64,000 nt of DNA from Armigeres subalbatus (taxonomy: Eukaryota; Arthropoda; Insecta; Diptera; Culicidae). The notes beneath the pieces were generated by a model that saw only the letters and a list, made by a program, of their open reading frames with translations, had not been told where the DNA came from and made no database searches. Location: contig NC_085141.1 of assembly GCF_024139115.2 (NCBI RefSeq), positions 36,710,120 through 36,774,119 of the forward strand. The letters run 5' to 3'. The position numbers and the translations under genes were made by a program. Numbering within the stretch: position 1 is the stretch's first letter; every line of letters starts with the position of its first letter. This document shows positions 21,536 through 30,300 of the stretch, in pieces.

Positions 21536-22682
21536 AGATTTCAGTTTTATATCACGTAGATTTGACCCACGAATAAAATAACATAAACATAAAAGAATTT
21601 GTCGTACAAATTACCTTAGTAATTGAAAAAAAACTAATAAAAAACAGAAATCAACTAAAAGTTCAAATGGAAATAACGTGGAATTTCTCTTGAAAATTTC
21701 CCACACAAAATTTCTAACGATGTTTCCAAGAGATTCAACAGAATTTTCCTTGCATATTTCGACAAAGTTTCTTTGGAAGGAAGCATTTCCCGTATAAAAT
21801 CCAAAGAATCTTGTGGAAATTTCCTAAAATTGTAAGTACTCTAGAAATTTCGAATAATTTCAGCGGAAACTACAGAAAATTTTGATAAATTTTCCCTCGG
21901 AAACTGTGAAAAAATCGAAAACTCTGAAGTGTTACCCGTGAAAATTCCGAATAGGTTTCTATTGAATTGTTGAAAAGTTTTCTATAATAATTACTTTGAA
22001 GTCTCCGATTTTTTTCTTTCGGCTAAAGAAGATTTATTCGAATAATCGATGACGTTTTTTGGGAAACCTCATATACTCCATTGCACAGTGACGTCACGCG
22101 CGACTTTTGACAGGTACTGGTCCTATTATTTACAGACGACTTTATTTTAATTTTGAGATACTTCTACCATTCTTTGGATTTTCTGATCGATAATTACCTA
22201 AACTTATCGATAATTACCAATATTTGAATGCGGAATGTACGGAATGTCTTCAACAACATGAAATATGCAGATTTAATTTAGATCAAAAAAAAATCTAAGT
22301 CCGAAACGTAAACAACAGGACCAGTACTTGTCAAAATAGTGAGGTTAGGTTTTCCGCGCGCAATGATCTATTGCGAGCAAAGAGAACACTTTCAATTTTG
22401 CGGAGCAAAGAAGAAGAAGCAGATTGAGTTTTGGAAACTTCAAATGGCATGCACTGTACGAAAAGTGTTGATATTTCTTAATGTCAAGAATATTCAAGGA
22501 ATCTAAAATGTTTCTAAATCACATAAATATGTGACAAAATGTCTTGGAAGTACCATAAGCCTTGTTTAAAGAATATAGCGGCATATAAGACTCGATTAAA
22601 GTTTCATATTTTCGTTGATTTTAATAACATTCAGACCGAAAAAATAAACCAACATTTACCGTGCATCAAATGATTTGATGTT
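21536..22682. other. AT-rich spacer with decayed GAAATTTC-type repeats
   Basis: About 21660-22000 is rich in degenerate gaaatttc/ggaattt words, resembling a far-decayed relative of the GGAATTCC arrays. The remainder to 22682 holds no frame or repeat that I recognise. Confidence 0.45.
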
Positions 22683-22980
22683 GTGGCGAGCTCGGTGGTC
22701 TAGTGACTACCGCTTTTGCCTAATAAGCAGAATGTCGTGGGTTCAATTTCAGGCTCGCCTCTTTCCAAATTTGTATTTCCATCTTAGTTGTTTCTGTGTT
22801 TCACGTTCTACCAAAACGATTTCTACTGTTATAACTTTCCAAAAACAACTCCCCGTGACACTTATGAGAGGTCGTAGAGTTCCCTGCATCTTTCTTAAGT
22901 AGATGTCCAACTAACCCTTCCTCAGCATTCGCCAGGACGTGGCCAGGACAGATATCGACTATTGAAGAGTGCATTACTTC
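22683..22980 (+). mobile_element. tRNA-derived SINE
   Basis: The head (about 22683-22760) looks like a tRNA gene. An A-box-like ggtggtctagtg lies at 22695-22706 and a B-box-like gggttcaatttc at 22739-22750, and the GGCGAGC/GCTCGCC ends pair as an acceptor-like stem. The tRNA-unrelated body follows to about 22980. The B box departs from the GGTTCGAATCC consensus, so this is a degenerate SINE copy and not a working tRNA. The 3' boundary is approximate. Confidence 0.65.
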
Positions 22981-23447
22981 CATCTAATAGATAGTAGTTA
23001 GTCCCAAATCAATATCTGTTGTAACGGATGAAAGTGGTGCTAACCTAATACAATAGTCCAGGCTTGTACCACCTACGAACTTGTGCGAATTGCTCAATGC
23101 CAGGGTTTGAATCCAAAGGATAATGTTCCGGTTGAAACTTTTCGGAGTTCCTTGAAGCCACTTCACCAATGCTCCCGGTGTTGAATGCTCAAAGCTGTAA
23201 AGTTTATTGATAACATAATGATAGAATAACAAATTAATTTACTCACAATTGGTCTCGTACTAGGTACTATTAATCAATTTAAGGAACAAATTTAGAAACA
23301 AATTATAGCTGTAAGTATTCATCTGTAAATAGTGTTTTCAATTAGTAATTAAGAATATATTTATAGGATTTCTAATTCACTTTGCAATGCTGCTTCCACG
23401 TCATTAGCAAAACAATGACATACAAATTTCTCTTTCTTTTTGTTATC
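22981..23447. other. Spacer, possibly BEL/Pao 3' region or LTR
   Basis: AT-rich, with no gene. It lies just past the integrase end of the minus-strand BEL/Pao copy, so part may be its 3' untranslated region or LTR. No second LTR was found upstream to confirm it. Confidence 0.4.
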
Positions 23448-24503
23448 TCAATCTCGCTGACAACCAGTTGACCGTTGCGCTTGGTCACTCATTTGTATTC
23501 GATACGTTATCAGCTTCGGGGGGCGCGCCAATAGACACACTCGTCGCAACATCCTCCCCTCGTGGCGTGTGCACACTTGTTCGACGGCACCACGTTCACT
23601 ACTTCTCGAACTGTCACTACCCGACTCAGCACGGTCGCTTTTATCTGTTTCAGCACGATTGCATACGTCAAGAACCGCCAGATTACACACTGCTCGCCTT
23701 CTCAGCATTCCATTCGAAGTTTGCACGTCCGCCTGACGCACGACTCTATCTTTACCCGGGTAGGTTCGGTGCACCCGGCCACGTATCCATTAAGTGCGAA
23801 TTTTCCCGTCAGCTACCAATACCAACGTACCTTCCTGGATTGGTGCAACATCATAAAACCACTTCGACCGTCGAGTTATGACAGGCAAATACTCAACGAT
23901 CCATCGCTTCCAAAAAGCATCCAGCTTGTTCTGAATCAGCTCCCAACTGCCCTTCAAAGTCTTGCTGTCATCGACCGGTACCTTGACCGGTTGCCGAACT
24001 CCGCTTGAACTGAGCATCAGGAAATGATTCGGAGTTAACGATTCCTGCTCCTCACTATCCAGCGGCAGGAAAGTAAGCGGTGGGGAATTCACCATATGTT
24101 TGGCTTCGGCTAATAACGTTTCAAATAATTCATCGTCCAACTTTCGCGATTCGGGCAACGTTCCGAGTGAAATTTTTACGAATGGGATCATCCGCTCCCA
24201 GCATCCACCCATATAGGGCGCGGATGGCGGGTTGAACCGCCATTTAGTGTTTGCGTCCGTGAAAGTGTTTCCAATGTCGCGATTGATGTCTCGCAACTCG
24301 TTTTCTAGCTCCCTGCTAGCGCCGGTGAAGTTTGTACTGTTATCCATGTATACTTCTTGCGGTGCACCCCTGCGAGCGATGAAACGACGGACAGCTTTCT
24401 TACACGAATCGGATGTTAACGTATGCACTATCTCCATGTGTATGGCCCAAACCATTAGGCACGTAAAAAGCGCTACCCAGCGTTTTCCGGAGCTACGACC
24501 GAT
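23448..24503 (-). pseudogene. BEL/Pao integrase core and C-terminal domain (pseudogene)
   Basis: After the stop near 24506 the core continues GRSSGKRWVALFTCLMVW, with an apparent small deletion of the usual residues after the first Asp. YMDNSTNFTGA carries the second Asp and MGGCWERMIPFVK the catalytic Glu. Then come LTPNHFL, WKRWIVEYLPV and, after a frame change near 23790, the closing GRVHRTYPGKDRVVRQADV motif. All three DDE residues are present, yet the stop and the shift disable it. Confidence 0.85.
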
Positions 24504-25489
24504 CTAGTCGATTCCTACAAATGTGAAGGGCCGAATAAAAGGAGTAATACGACACTGGGGTAGCTGGCTCATCTTTGGTACCACAGGAGATGCCTTGTAA
24601 ACACGGCACCACTGGCATCGTTTTGCCACAGTTCGAATCAACGATCTCAACTTTGGGATATAGAATTTTTGACGAATTTCGTTGACGATCGTTTCGTTGT
24701 TGGCGTGACGAAATTTTCGGTGGTACCAATCCAAGAGCAGATTGGTGATCGGATGTTCCTTGGGCAGAATTATGGGAAACTTGGCATCGTACACCATATA
24801 TTCTGCTCCGCTAACACGGCCATCAACGCGCATCAGTCCGTCCTCGTCCAGGACTGGAGGAATCTTCGCTAGCGGACTGCTTCGGCTCAGTGCTTGTTGG
24901 TTCCCTGGAGTAACCTGTGCATTGTGCCTCAACGTAGCCAATTCATCCGGATAATAGTCTGATTGGGCTGTTCGCCACAGGCTCTTCTCTGCGCTTTTCA
25001 AATCCTCGCTTCTGAGACTCCCACTTTCTTTGTACGATGCTTGCTTGCTACGTTGCAGCAGTTTCTTGTAGAATTTGTAGACATATGCTATGCTCCGCAG
25101 CATCCGCTCGTATTTCGAAAATCGCGACGTATCAATAGGCGGCACCGCCAGGAAATGACTACAAACGTACGCAGGTCGGAGTTCTTCTTCGTTTCCATCG
25201 ATGTCCTCAAACTTGTCCTTCAGCCAATCATTCTCCGTACCATACATGAAAGCTGGACCACGCATCCATCTGCTATCGGGATTGCAGTTCGGACCTTTCC
25301 CCCATTTCGTTGCTTCATCGGCGACGTTTACTTTTGTTCCCAACCATCGCCATTCATCTATTTTTGAAAGGCTTAAGATCTCATTGACTCTGAAGGCGAC
25401 GTACTGCCCATATCGACGGGTATCCGATTTGATCCACGACAGAACAGTAGTTGAATCGCTCCAACCCAAAAACGCCCGTAATGCTGGGT
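24504..25489 (-). pseudogene. BEL/Pao RNase H end and integrase zinc head (pseudogene)
   Basis: The frame begins LGWSDSTTVLSWIKSD, the RNase H box with the third catalytic Asp. It continues with NVADEATKWGKGP (catalytic Asp near the RNase H end) and RWMRGPAFMYG. The integrase head follows: WYHRKFRHANNETIVNEIRQKF supplies the two His and RCQWCRVYKA the two Cys of the HHCC zinc site. It ends FTFVGID then TAG, so the stop falls directly after the first catalytic Asp of the integrase core. The following residues remain in the same frame. Confidence 0.87.
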
Positions 25490-25779
25490 AGACACCTTTT
25501 CGGGTTGTTTTACGGAGTAAGATCTACCACACTGTGCTCTAGTTCTTACTATTACTGTTAATACTTATGAGTGATGGTCGGAAGAGTATGGAACGGCTAT
25601 AATTTGTTTTCAGATGACCCACCTTTTGCACCTTGTGGATGGAGTCAATGGAGTAAATTATGAAAACACAATCTTAGATTGGTTTCGATGCCGACTATAT
25701 GAATCTCCAAGCTCCTGAGCGCTCATTAATTAGGATAGAAGCGGATACGAATTTGGTGGATCTGCTGAACCCTCTAACT

Positions 25780-25983
25780 CAGTGGTTCCCAACCTTTTCA
25801 GTGTCGCGACCCCCTCGACGATCAATCCAGTGGCGCTCAATATGTTATGCTGAAATCAAGAACGAACATACATTTTTAAGTATATTTATTTCAATATCAT
25901 TTCTAATTAAAATATTAAATTTTCAGCAGCGCCTTTTTTACTTGTATTTGTTACATCAGCGTACAAGCTTGCGTGTCTGATAC
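25780..25983 (+). mobile_element. hAT element left end (fragment)
   Basis: CAGTGGTTCCCAACCTTTTC at 25780 is a classic hAT (Buster/Charlie-type) terminus, and the eight preceding bases (ctctaact, 25772-25779) have TA in the centre. I found no matching right end downstream. The sequence runs into another repeat near 25984, so only a left fragment is left. Confidence 0.6.
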
Positions 25984-26262
25984 ATTTATTTATTTATTTA
26001 CTAGCAGACCCGACGAACTTCGCTTCGCCTAAAATTGATTCATTCTATGATTATTTCTCGAGTTATTCAGAAATGTCTCTTTCATTTGTATGAGAGCCCC
26101 CCTTTCCAAAGGGGGAGGAGTCTAAAACCATCTTAAGAACCTTCCCCGTCCCCAAAAACCATTGCATACAAATTTTCACGCCGATCGGTTCAGTAGTTTC
26201 CGAGTCTATATGGTTCAGACAGACAGAAATTCATTTTTATGTATATAGATTTATTTATTTAT
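25984..26262 (+). mobile_element. Dispersed element bounded by TTTA repeats
   Basis: The core (about 25999-26248) contains agcagacccgacgaacttcg, cgatcggttcagtagtttcc and agacagacagaaattcattt and ends tatatagat. It is flanked on both sides by (ATTT)n, which could be the duplicated target. From memory this type of tail is common in insect LINE/SINE-like repeats; the family is not assigned. Confidence 0.5.
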
Positions 26263-26270
26263 TTTTTGAG

Positions 26271-26620
26271 CCCATACACGCTCCGACATGTTGTACAACT
26301 TTGACTCCCCCCCTCGGAAATTTGGCTCGGACGGAGTAAAGTCGGACCGTCTGTGGGCAAGTTGTACGACTGTTGAACAGTACAACTTGCCCACAGACGG
26401 TCCGACTTTAATCCAACCGAATTAAATTTCTCGGGGGCGGAGTCAAAGTTGTACAACATGTCGGAGCGTGTATGGGGACTCAGTTGGATCGTCTGTGGGC
26501 AAGTTGTACGACTGTTGGACAGTACAACTTGCCCACAGACGGTCCGACTTTACTCCGACCGAACCAAATTTGCTGGAGGCGGAGTCAAAGTTGTACAACA
26601 TGTCGGAGCGTGTGTGAGGC
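26271..26620. mobile_element. Foldback element, tandem one-and-a-half copies
   Basis: A near-perfect palindrome spans 26271-26476: cccatacacgctccgacatg at the left is answered by its complement ending at 26476, with arms of about 97 bp and a centre near 26373 (cgactgttgaacag). The right half and centre are then repeated at 26487-26620. As RNA it would fold into a long hairpin. No coding content. Confidence 0.8.
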
Positions 26621-26784
26621 CCCTTAGTAACGGCAGCACTTAGAAAAAAAAACCCTGAAAAATCCTGAGCCCTCATTGCGCATCTCCTTTCGACAGCTCT
26701 TTCGTATGACAGTTTGCATGTTTTTTTCGTTTCGAGTCGAGGTGCGCAATGCCACCCCTGATCTCCGGGAGCACTGCTCTAAAT

Positions 26785-26980
26785 TATAGATAGTGGAATA
26801 CATAGATGAGCGAAGATAAATCCTCTGTCTCCAAACGAACTGTCAAACGTGTCTCCAAACGAGCATGATGTCACGATTTCAATGGAAACGTTAAGGGCTG
26901 TGACGTAATATGCGCGTGTGCACGGGCAAAAAAATCGACTCAGCCATGCTTTCGCTCATCTATAGATTCTACTATATATA
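26785..26980. mobile_element. 196-bp short inverted-repeat element, copy A
   Basis: The ends are imperfect ~29-bp inverted repeats (tatagatagtggaata...tagatgagcgaa). Flanks are identical 8-bp duplications, ctctaaat, at 26777-26784 and 26981-26988. A second copy of exactly the same length is at 46817-47012. The 8-bp duplication fits the hAT-type nTnnnnAn pattern, but the terminal bases are not the usual CAG, so the superfamily is tentative. Confidence 0.85.
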
Positions 26981-28007
26981 CTCTAAATAAAAAAATACCA
27001 TCGAGCTCAACGCACGCATCAAACAAATGGCCGTTTGAATAAAAAATATGAACAATGAAAAGGTAAAATGCAGTTTTCACAGCTGCATTGTTTAATTTAC
27101 TGTAATTAAGTTAGAGCTAATAATTCTTCAAAAATCACCAAGAACAGTGAAACAAAAATTGAGGATAACATTAATAAAGATTGTATTTTTCGGGTAATTC
27201 TATGCAAATCATCTGAAGCGCTATTACCTTGGAAGATTCTTCGCAATTTAAAGAAAATTGCTATATTCCATCCTAACATTCGGGTACTAAACGATGACAA
27301 TTACATCATCGTAAGGTGAATTAATTTGGTGTTTTGTTTCAATTTCCTATACGAATTTTGTCAGCCGACCTATTGCAATTTCAATCTTCATTCGTTGCCC
27401 CGTTACGCAGGCTCCATGACAGGCATCCGTTCCATAAAAGATTGCAGAGATAGAGCGCCTTCTAAATTGAATACGCTACAAGCTGTTGGCGTGAAGCCAC
27501 GAAAAGTAATTCAATATTTCGACATTTATGACTATGGGAAGGTGTCCCATAATGCCCACCAACCGTTTTGGGTATTCCCTCATATTTATCATTGTTTTGA
27601 TCGAATAGAAAAAAAAAGTGCAAAAAGAGTCCAAAAAATATCGATTTGTTACAATTGGAAAACATTCGATAACACCAATACGCGACGTGCTAAGTGCGGA
27701 CGCATGGTGCTTTGTTCCAAAGAGCCGCCAGCTAAAACGCGTTTGTCGCAGTGACGCAGTGAGCAACTGGAAATAACCAAGTTTTTGAAATTTGAGTGCT
27801 ATAAATAATATTGAGATTTTCCGCAATTTTGAGAAAAACATATGCTATGTTTGTTGACTGTTGAATAAGGTAAGAACATCCATAAACCATAACATTCGGT
27901 CGTATGTACATCTTAAAGATTCTAACGATACTTACCAGGGCATTTTGTCCTACTTTTCCCCACCTACAGATAAGGTGTGGGAGCTGAACGCAAAACAAAA
28001 GAAGGCT
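26981..28007. other. AT-rich spacer, no recognised gene
   Basis: A 142-codon frame on the plus strand (27326-27754) has no motif known to me and is probably chance. No repeat structure stands out. Confidence 0.4.
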
Positions 28008-28121
28008 GTTTTCTGAATCAACGAACATTATGCTTTGGAAATGCTTTCAATTTTCCTGAATTGTCTTTGTAAGCGATTCTCGGTTTCCAATCGCAATGAA
28101 TAACAAATGCGTTACTGACAG
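28008..28121 (+). repeat. ~114-bp dispersed repeat, copy A
   Basis: The segment ttttctgaatcaacgaacat...aagcgattctcggtttccaa is repeated at 29160-29275 in the same orientation at roughly 80 per cent identity by eye. The copies lie 1.15 kb apart; only one is followed by a SINE. Confidence 0.65.
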
Positions 28122-29159
28122 CACATCATGTATAAGGATAAAGTAGAAAAAAAAAACTTCTGAAATACAACTGCGTTCTACTTCTTTTCTGCCTCCGTAC
28201 TAAGAATTTTATGTTTTGATACGATCGACGGAATCGAATCGATTTCAACAAGCACAATATGAAGTACCTACCAGATAGACAAAATTTATATCTGAGATGG
28301 TATTGCCAGCTAAAAAGACAAACTGCAGAGAAACCCAACTACGATTCAAAAGCAGGATTTTAGCAACTATCTCGAAAGATGAAGAATCCATCTCAAAAGA
28401 AAAAAAATCTGGAGATTTCTCTCGAGAGACTAAAAGAATTTCCACTTGAAGTTCCGAAAAATTTCAATTGGAAATTCCGGAGAATTCACTCCGACAACTC
28501 AGATTTTTTCTGCTGTCACATTTTTGTTCGTTCCCGCAAGAAATATATTTTGCTGTTGTCTATATTTTGAATATGTACTTGAAGAAAACAGTTTAAGTGA
28601 TCTGAAATTTGAAATTTACGCGTTTGATGACCTTTAACAAAGTGTATTTCTTAATTGAGTGCGCGAAATCGTTTGTGTAGTTTGTACACAGAGATGTCTT
28701 TGGTTAAATGTGTGTGGCTGTGTGATAATATTTGGAATACATGGATCAATAACGAATTGCTAAGAATAGCTTTGGAAGAATAAAGTGAATTGTTTGTGGC
28801 CACTAGAAGTGATCTTCGCTTACTAAGTTCATTTATCCGAAATTGGAGTAGTTTGGAAATATTGTTCCAATGTGCTTTAATTCGATTCACGCTAGATTTA
28901 AAAATTGATAAAGGTGGCATAAACAGGCGGGGCTTGTTGCAAGCAAAAGTGACCTCGGACTGGACGTGTGTTACCAGGCAGACTGAGCTGCAGTGCAGTT
29001 GAGTTAACACCTTCTAACTCTCAGGCTAAGGCTGACATTATTACAGACAGCTTTCTTCCATAATACCGCTGCCGAACAGTGGGTGTTAGAATGAGGATAC
29101 ACACATGTACTCCGACAATTCCGAAGAATTTCTCGCAGAATTTCCCGTAGAAAAAATGG
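28122..29159. other. AT-rich spacer, no recognised gene
   Basis: Short frames occur on both strands without motifs. About 28385-28500 and 29110-29150 have decayed gaattt/aattcc words similar to the GGAATTCC minisatellite family. Confidence 0.4.
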
Positions 29160-29275
29160 CAATTTTCTGAATCACCGAGAATCATGCTTCGAAATTAATT
29201 TAAATTTTCCTGAATTGTCTCTGTCAAGCGATTCTCGGTTTCCAAGCGCATTGAATACGAATTCGCTGCTAATAG
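29160..29275 (+). repeat. ~114-bp dispersed repeat, copy B
   Basis: Partner of 28008-28121 (shared tttcctgaattgtct and agcgattctcggtttccaa). It abuts the SINE that starts at 29276. Confidence 0.65.
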
Positions 29276-29495
29276 TCCCTCCTTAGCCGTGCGGTAAGAT
29301 GTGCGGCTACAAAGCAAGACTATGCTGCGGGTGGCTGGGTTCGATTCCCGGTGCCGGTTTAGGCAATCTTCGGTTTGGAAATTGTCTCGACTTCCCTGGG
29401 CATAAAAGTATCATCGTGTTAGCCTCATGATATACGAATGCAGAAATGGTAACTTGGCTTAGAAACATTGCAGTTAATAACTGTGAAAGTGCTTA
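29276..29495 (+). mobile_element. tRNA-derived SINE (Feilai-like), 3'-truncated
   Basis: The head has A-box-like tagccgtgcggtaag (29284-29298) and B-box-like gggttcgattccc (about 29337-29349). The body runs through tctcgacttccctgggcata and taacttggcttagaaac. It matches the complete copy at 37141-37435 until gtgctta, then diverges and lacks the (AAG)n tail. Confidence 0.85.
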
Positions 29496-29916
29496 AGGTC
29501 TGAGGGAAGGGTTTTCCGTTAAAAAAGCACGTGGTAGCACTCTCTCAGAGAGAAAATTGCCCAATACAGCCGGCCAGAATAACGCTGTCAATGTCGCCAA
29601 AATTATTTCATCATTATGCAGTTTACAATTGCTTGAGAATTTGCCGTAAACGGAGAACAAAAGGAATTGGCAACAATGGAGAAGAAATTTATCACTCATG
29701 CAGTGGTTCGGCGAGAGAACAGCAGCAGCACCGACCATTCACGCAATGAGGAAATCAAAATAAACAAACTCCAGCTGGTTTTGGAAAATGAAAACATGAG
29801 CCGTTTCTAGAACAAAATTAGAAAATATCGTGAGAATATTTCTGTACAAGGTTTCCACACATGCTTTGAAAAGTATTTGGGTGATAACAGTGTTGCTGGT
29901 GTAAGTAAGACAATAA
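29496..29916. other. Spacer, no recognised gene
   Basis: No motif-bearing frame or repeat seen. It ends at the foldback element. Confidence 0.4.
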
Positions 29917-30130
29917 ATAAGACGAGTTTAGTTATCATTGATTCACTTATTGAGTCTTGACAGATTGACTCACAGGTTGTCTTCAGTGTCTCGTACTTGA
30001 CTCGACTTAGTCGACTTGTCGAGTCAAGTACGAGACACTGAAGACGGCCTTACTGTTGAGGTCGAAATACGTATCTGTCAAGATACAATTAAGTGGTGGA
30101 ATTCAATGGGATTGTACAAACTCGTCTTAT
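29917..30130. mobile_element. Foldback element with 28-bp perfect hairpin
   Basis: The outer ends are inverted (ataagacgagttt at 29917, aaactcgtcttat ending 30130). Inside, 29979-30006 and 30018-30045 are perfect inverted 28-mers around an 11-nt loop. The right half (aagacggcc...gaggtcgaaatacgtat...ggtggaatt) is related to 60281-60385, so this is a dispersed family. Confidence 0.7.
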
Positions 30131-30186
30131 GACAAGTGAAGACATTCCACTAAAAAGCTCAAAATAATTTTCTTAATAAAGATAAA

Positions 30187-30300
30187 TAAAACAAATAAGA
30201 CAAATAATACAAATAAGACAAATAATACAAATAAGACAAATGAGTCGAATAAGACAAATAAGACAAATGAGACAAATAAGATAGATGAGACAAATAAAGT
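30187..30300. repeat. 9-bp tandem repeat (ACAAATAAG)n
   Basis: About 12 copies of acaaataag, with aat/gag variants. It directly borders the GGAAGTTCC array. Confidence 0.85.

Larger units (their letters stand above)
23448..25489 (-). mobile_element. pol: BEL/Pao LTR retrotransposon remnant, second copy
   Basis: The minus strand from 25489 to 23448 encodes, in order, the end of RNase H, the connection to integrase, a zinc-binding head, the integrase core and the C-terminal domain. The best frame (25469-24504) is 321 codons long, so this copy is less decayed than the one at 1703-3670. Gag, protease and reverse transcriptase are absent; similarity begins abruptly near 25489. It differs clearly from the two other BEL/Pao copies, so it is another family. 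Confidence 0.87.

Noticed and set aside
22683..22760. Functional tRNA gene
   Set aside because: The B box is degenerate, the cloverleaf is incomplete, and the sequence continues into a SINE body.
27326..27754. 142-codon host gene candidate
   Set aside because: No recognisable domain, AT-rich composition, no splice or promoter context; likely chance.
29276..29350. Functional tRNA gene from the intact-looking A and B boxes
   Set aside because: The same head starts a complete SINE with target duplications at 37141-37435; anticodon and T-stem pairing are not tRNA-like overall.
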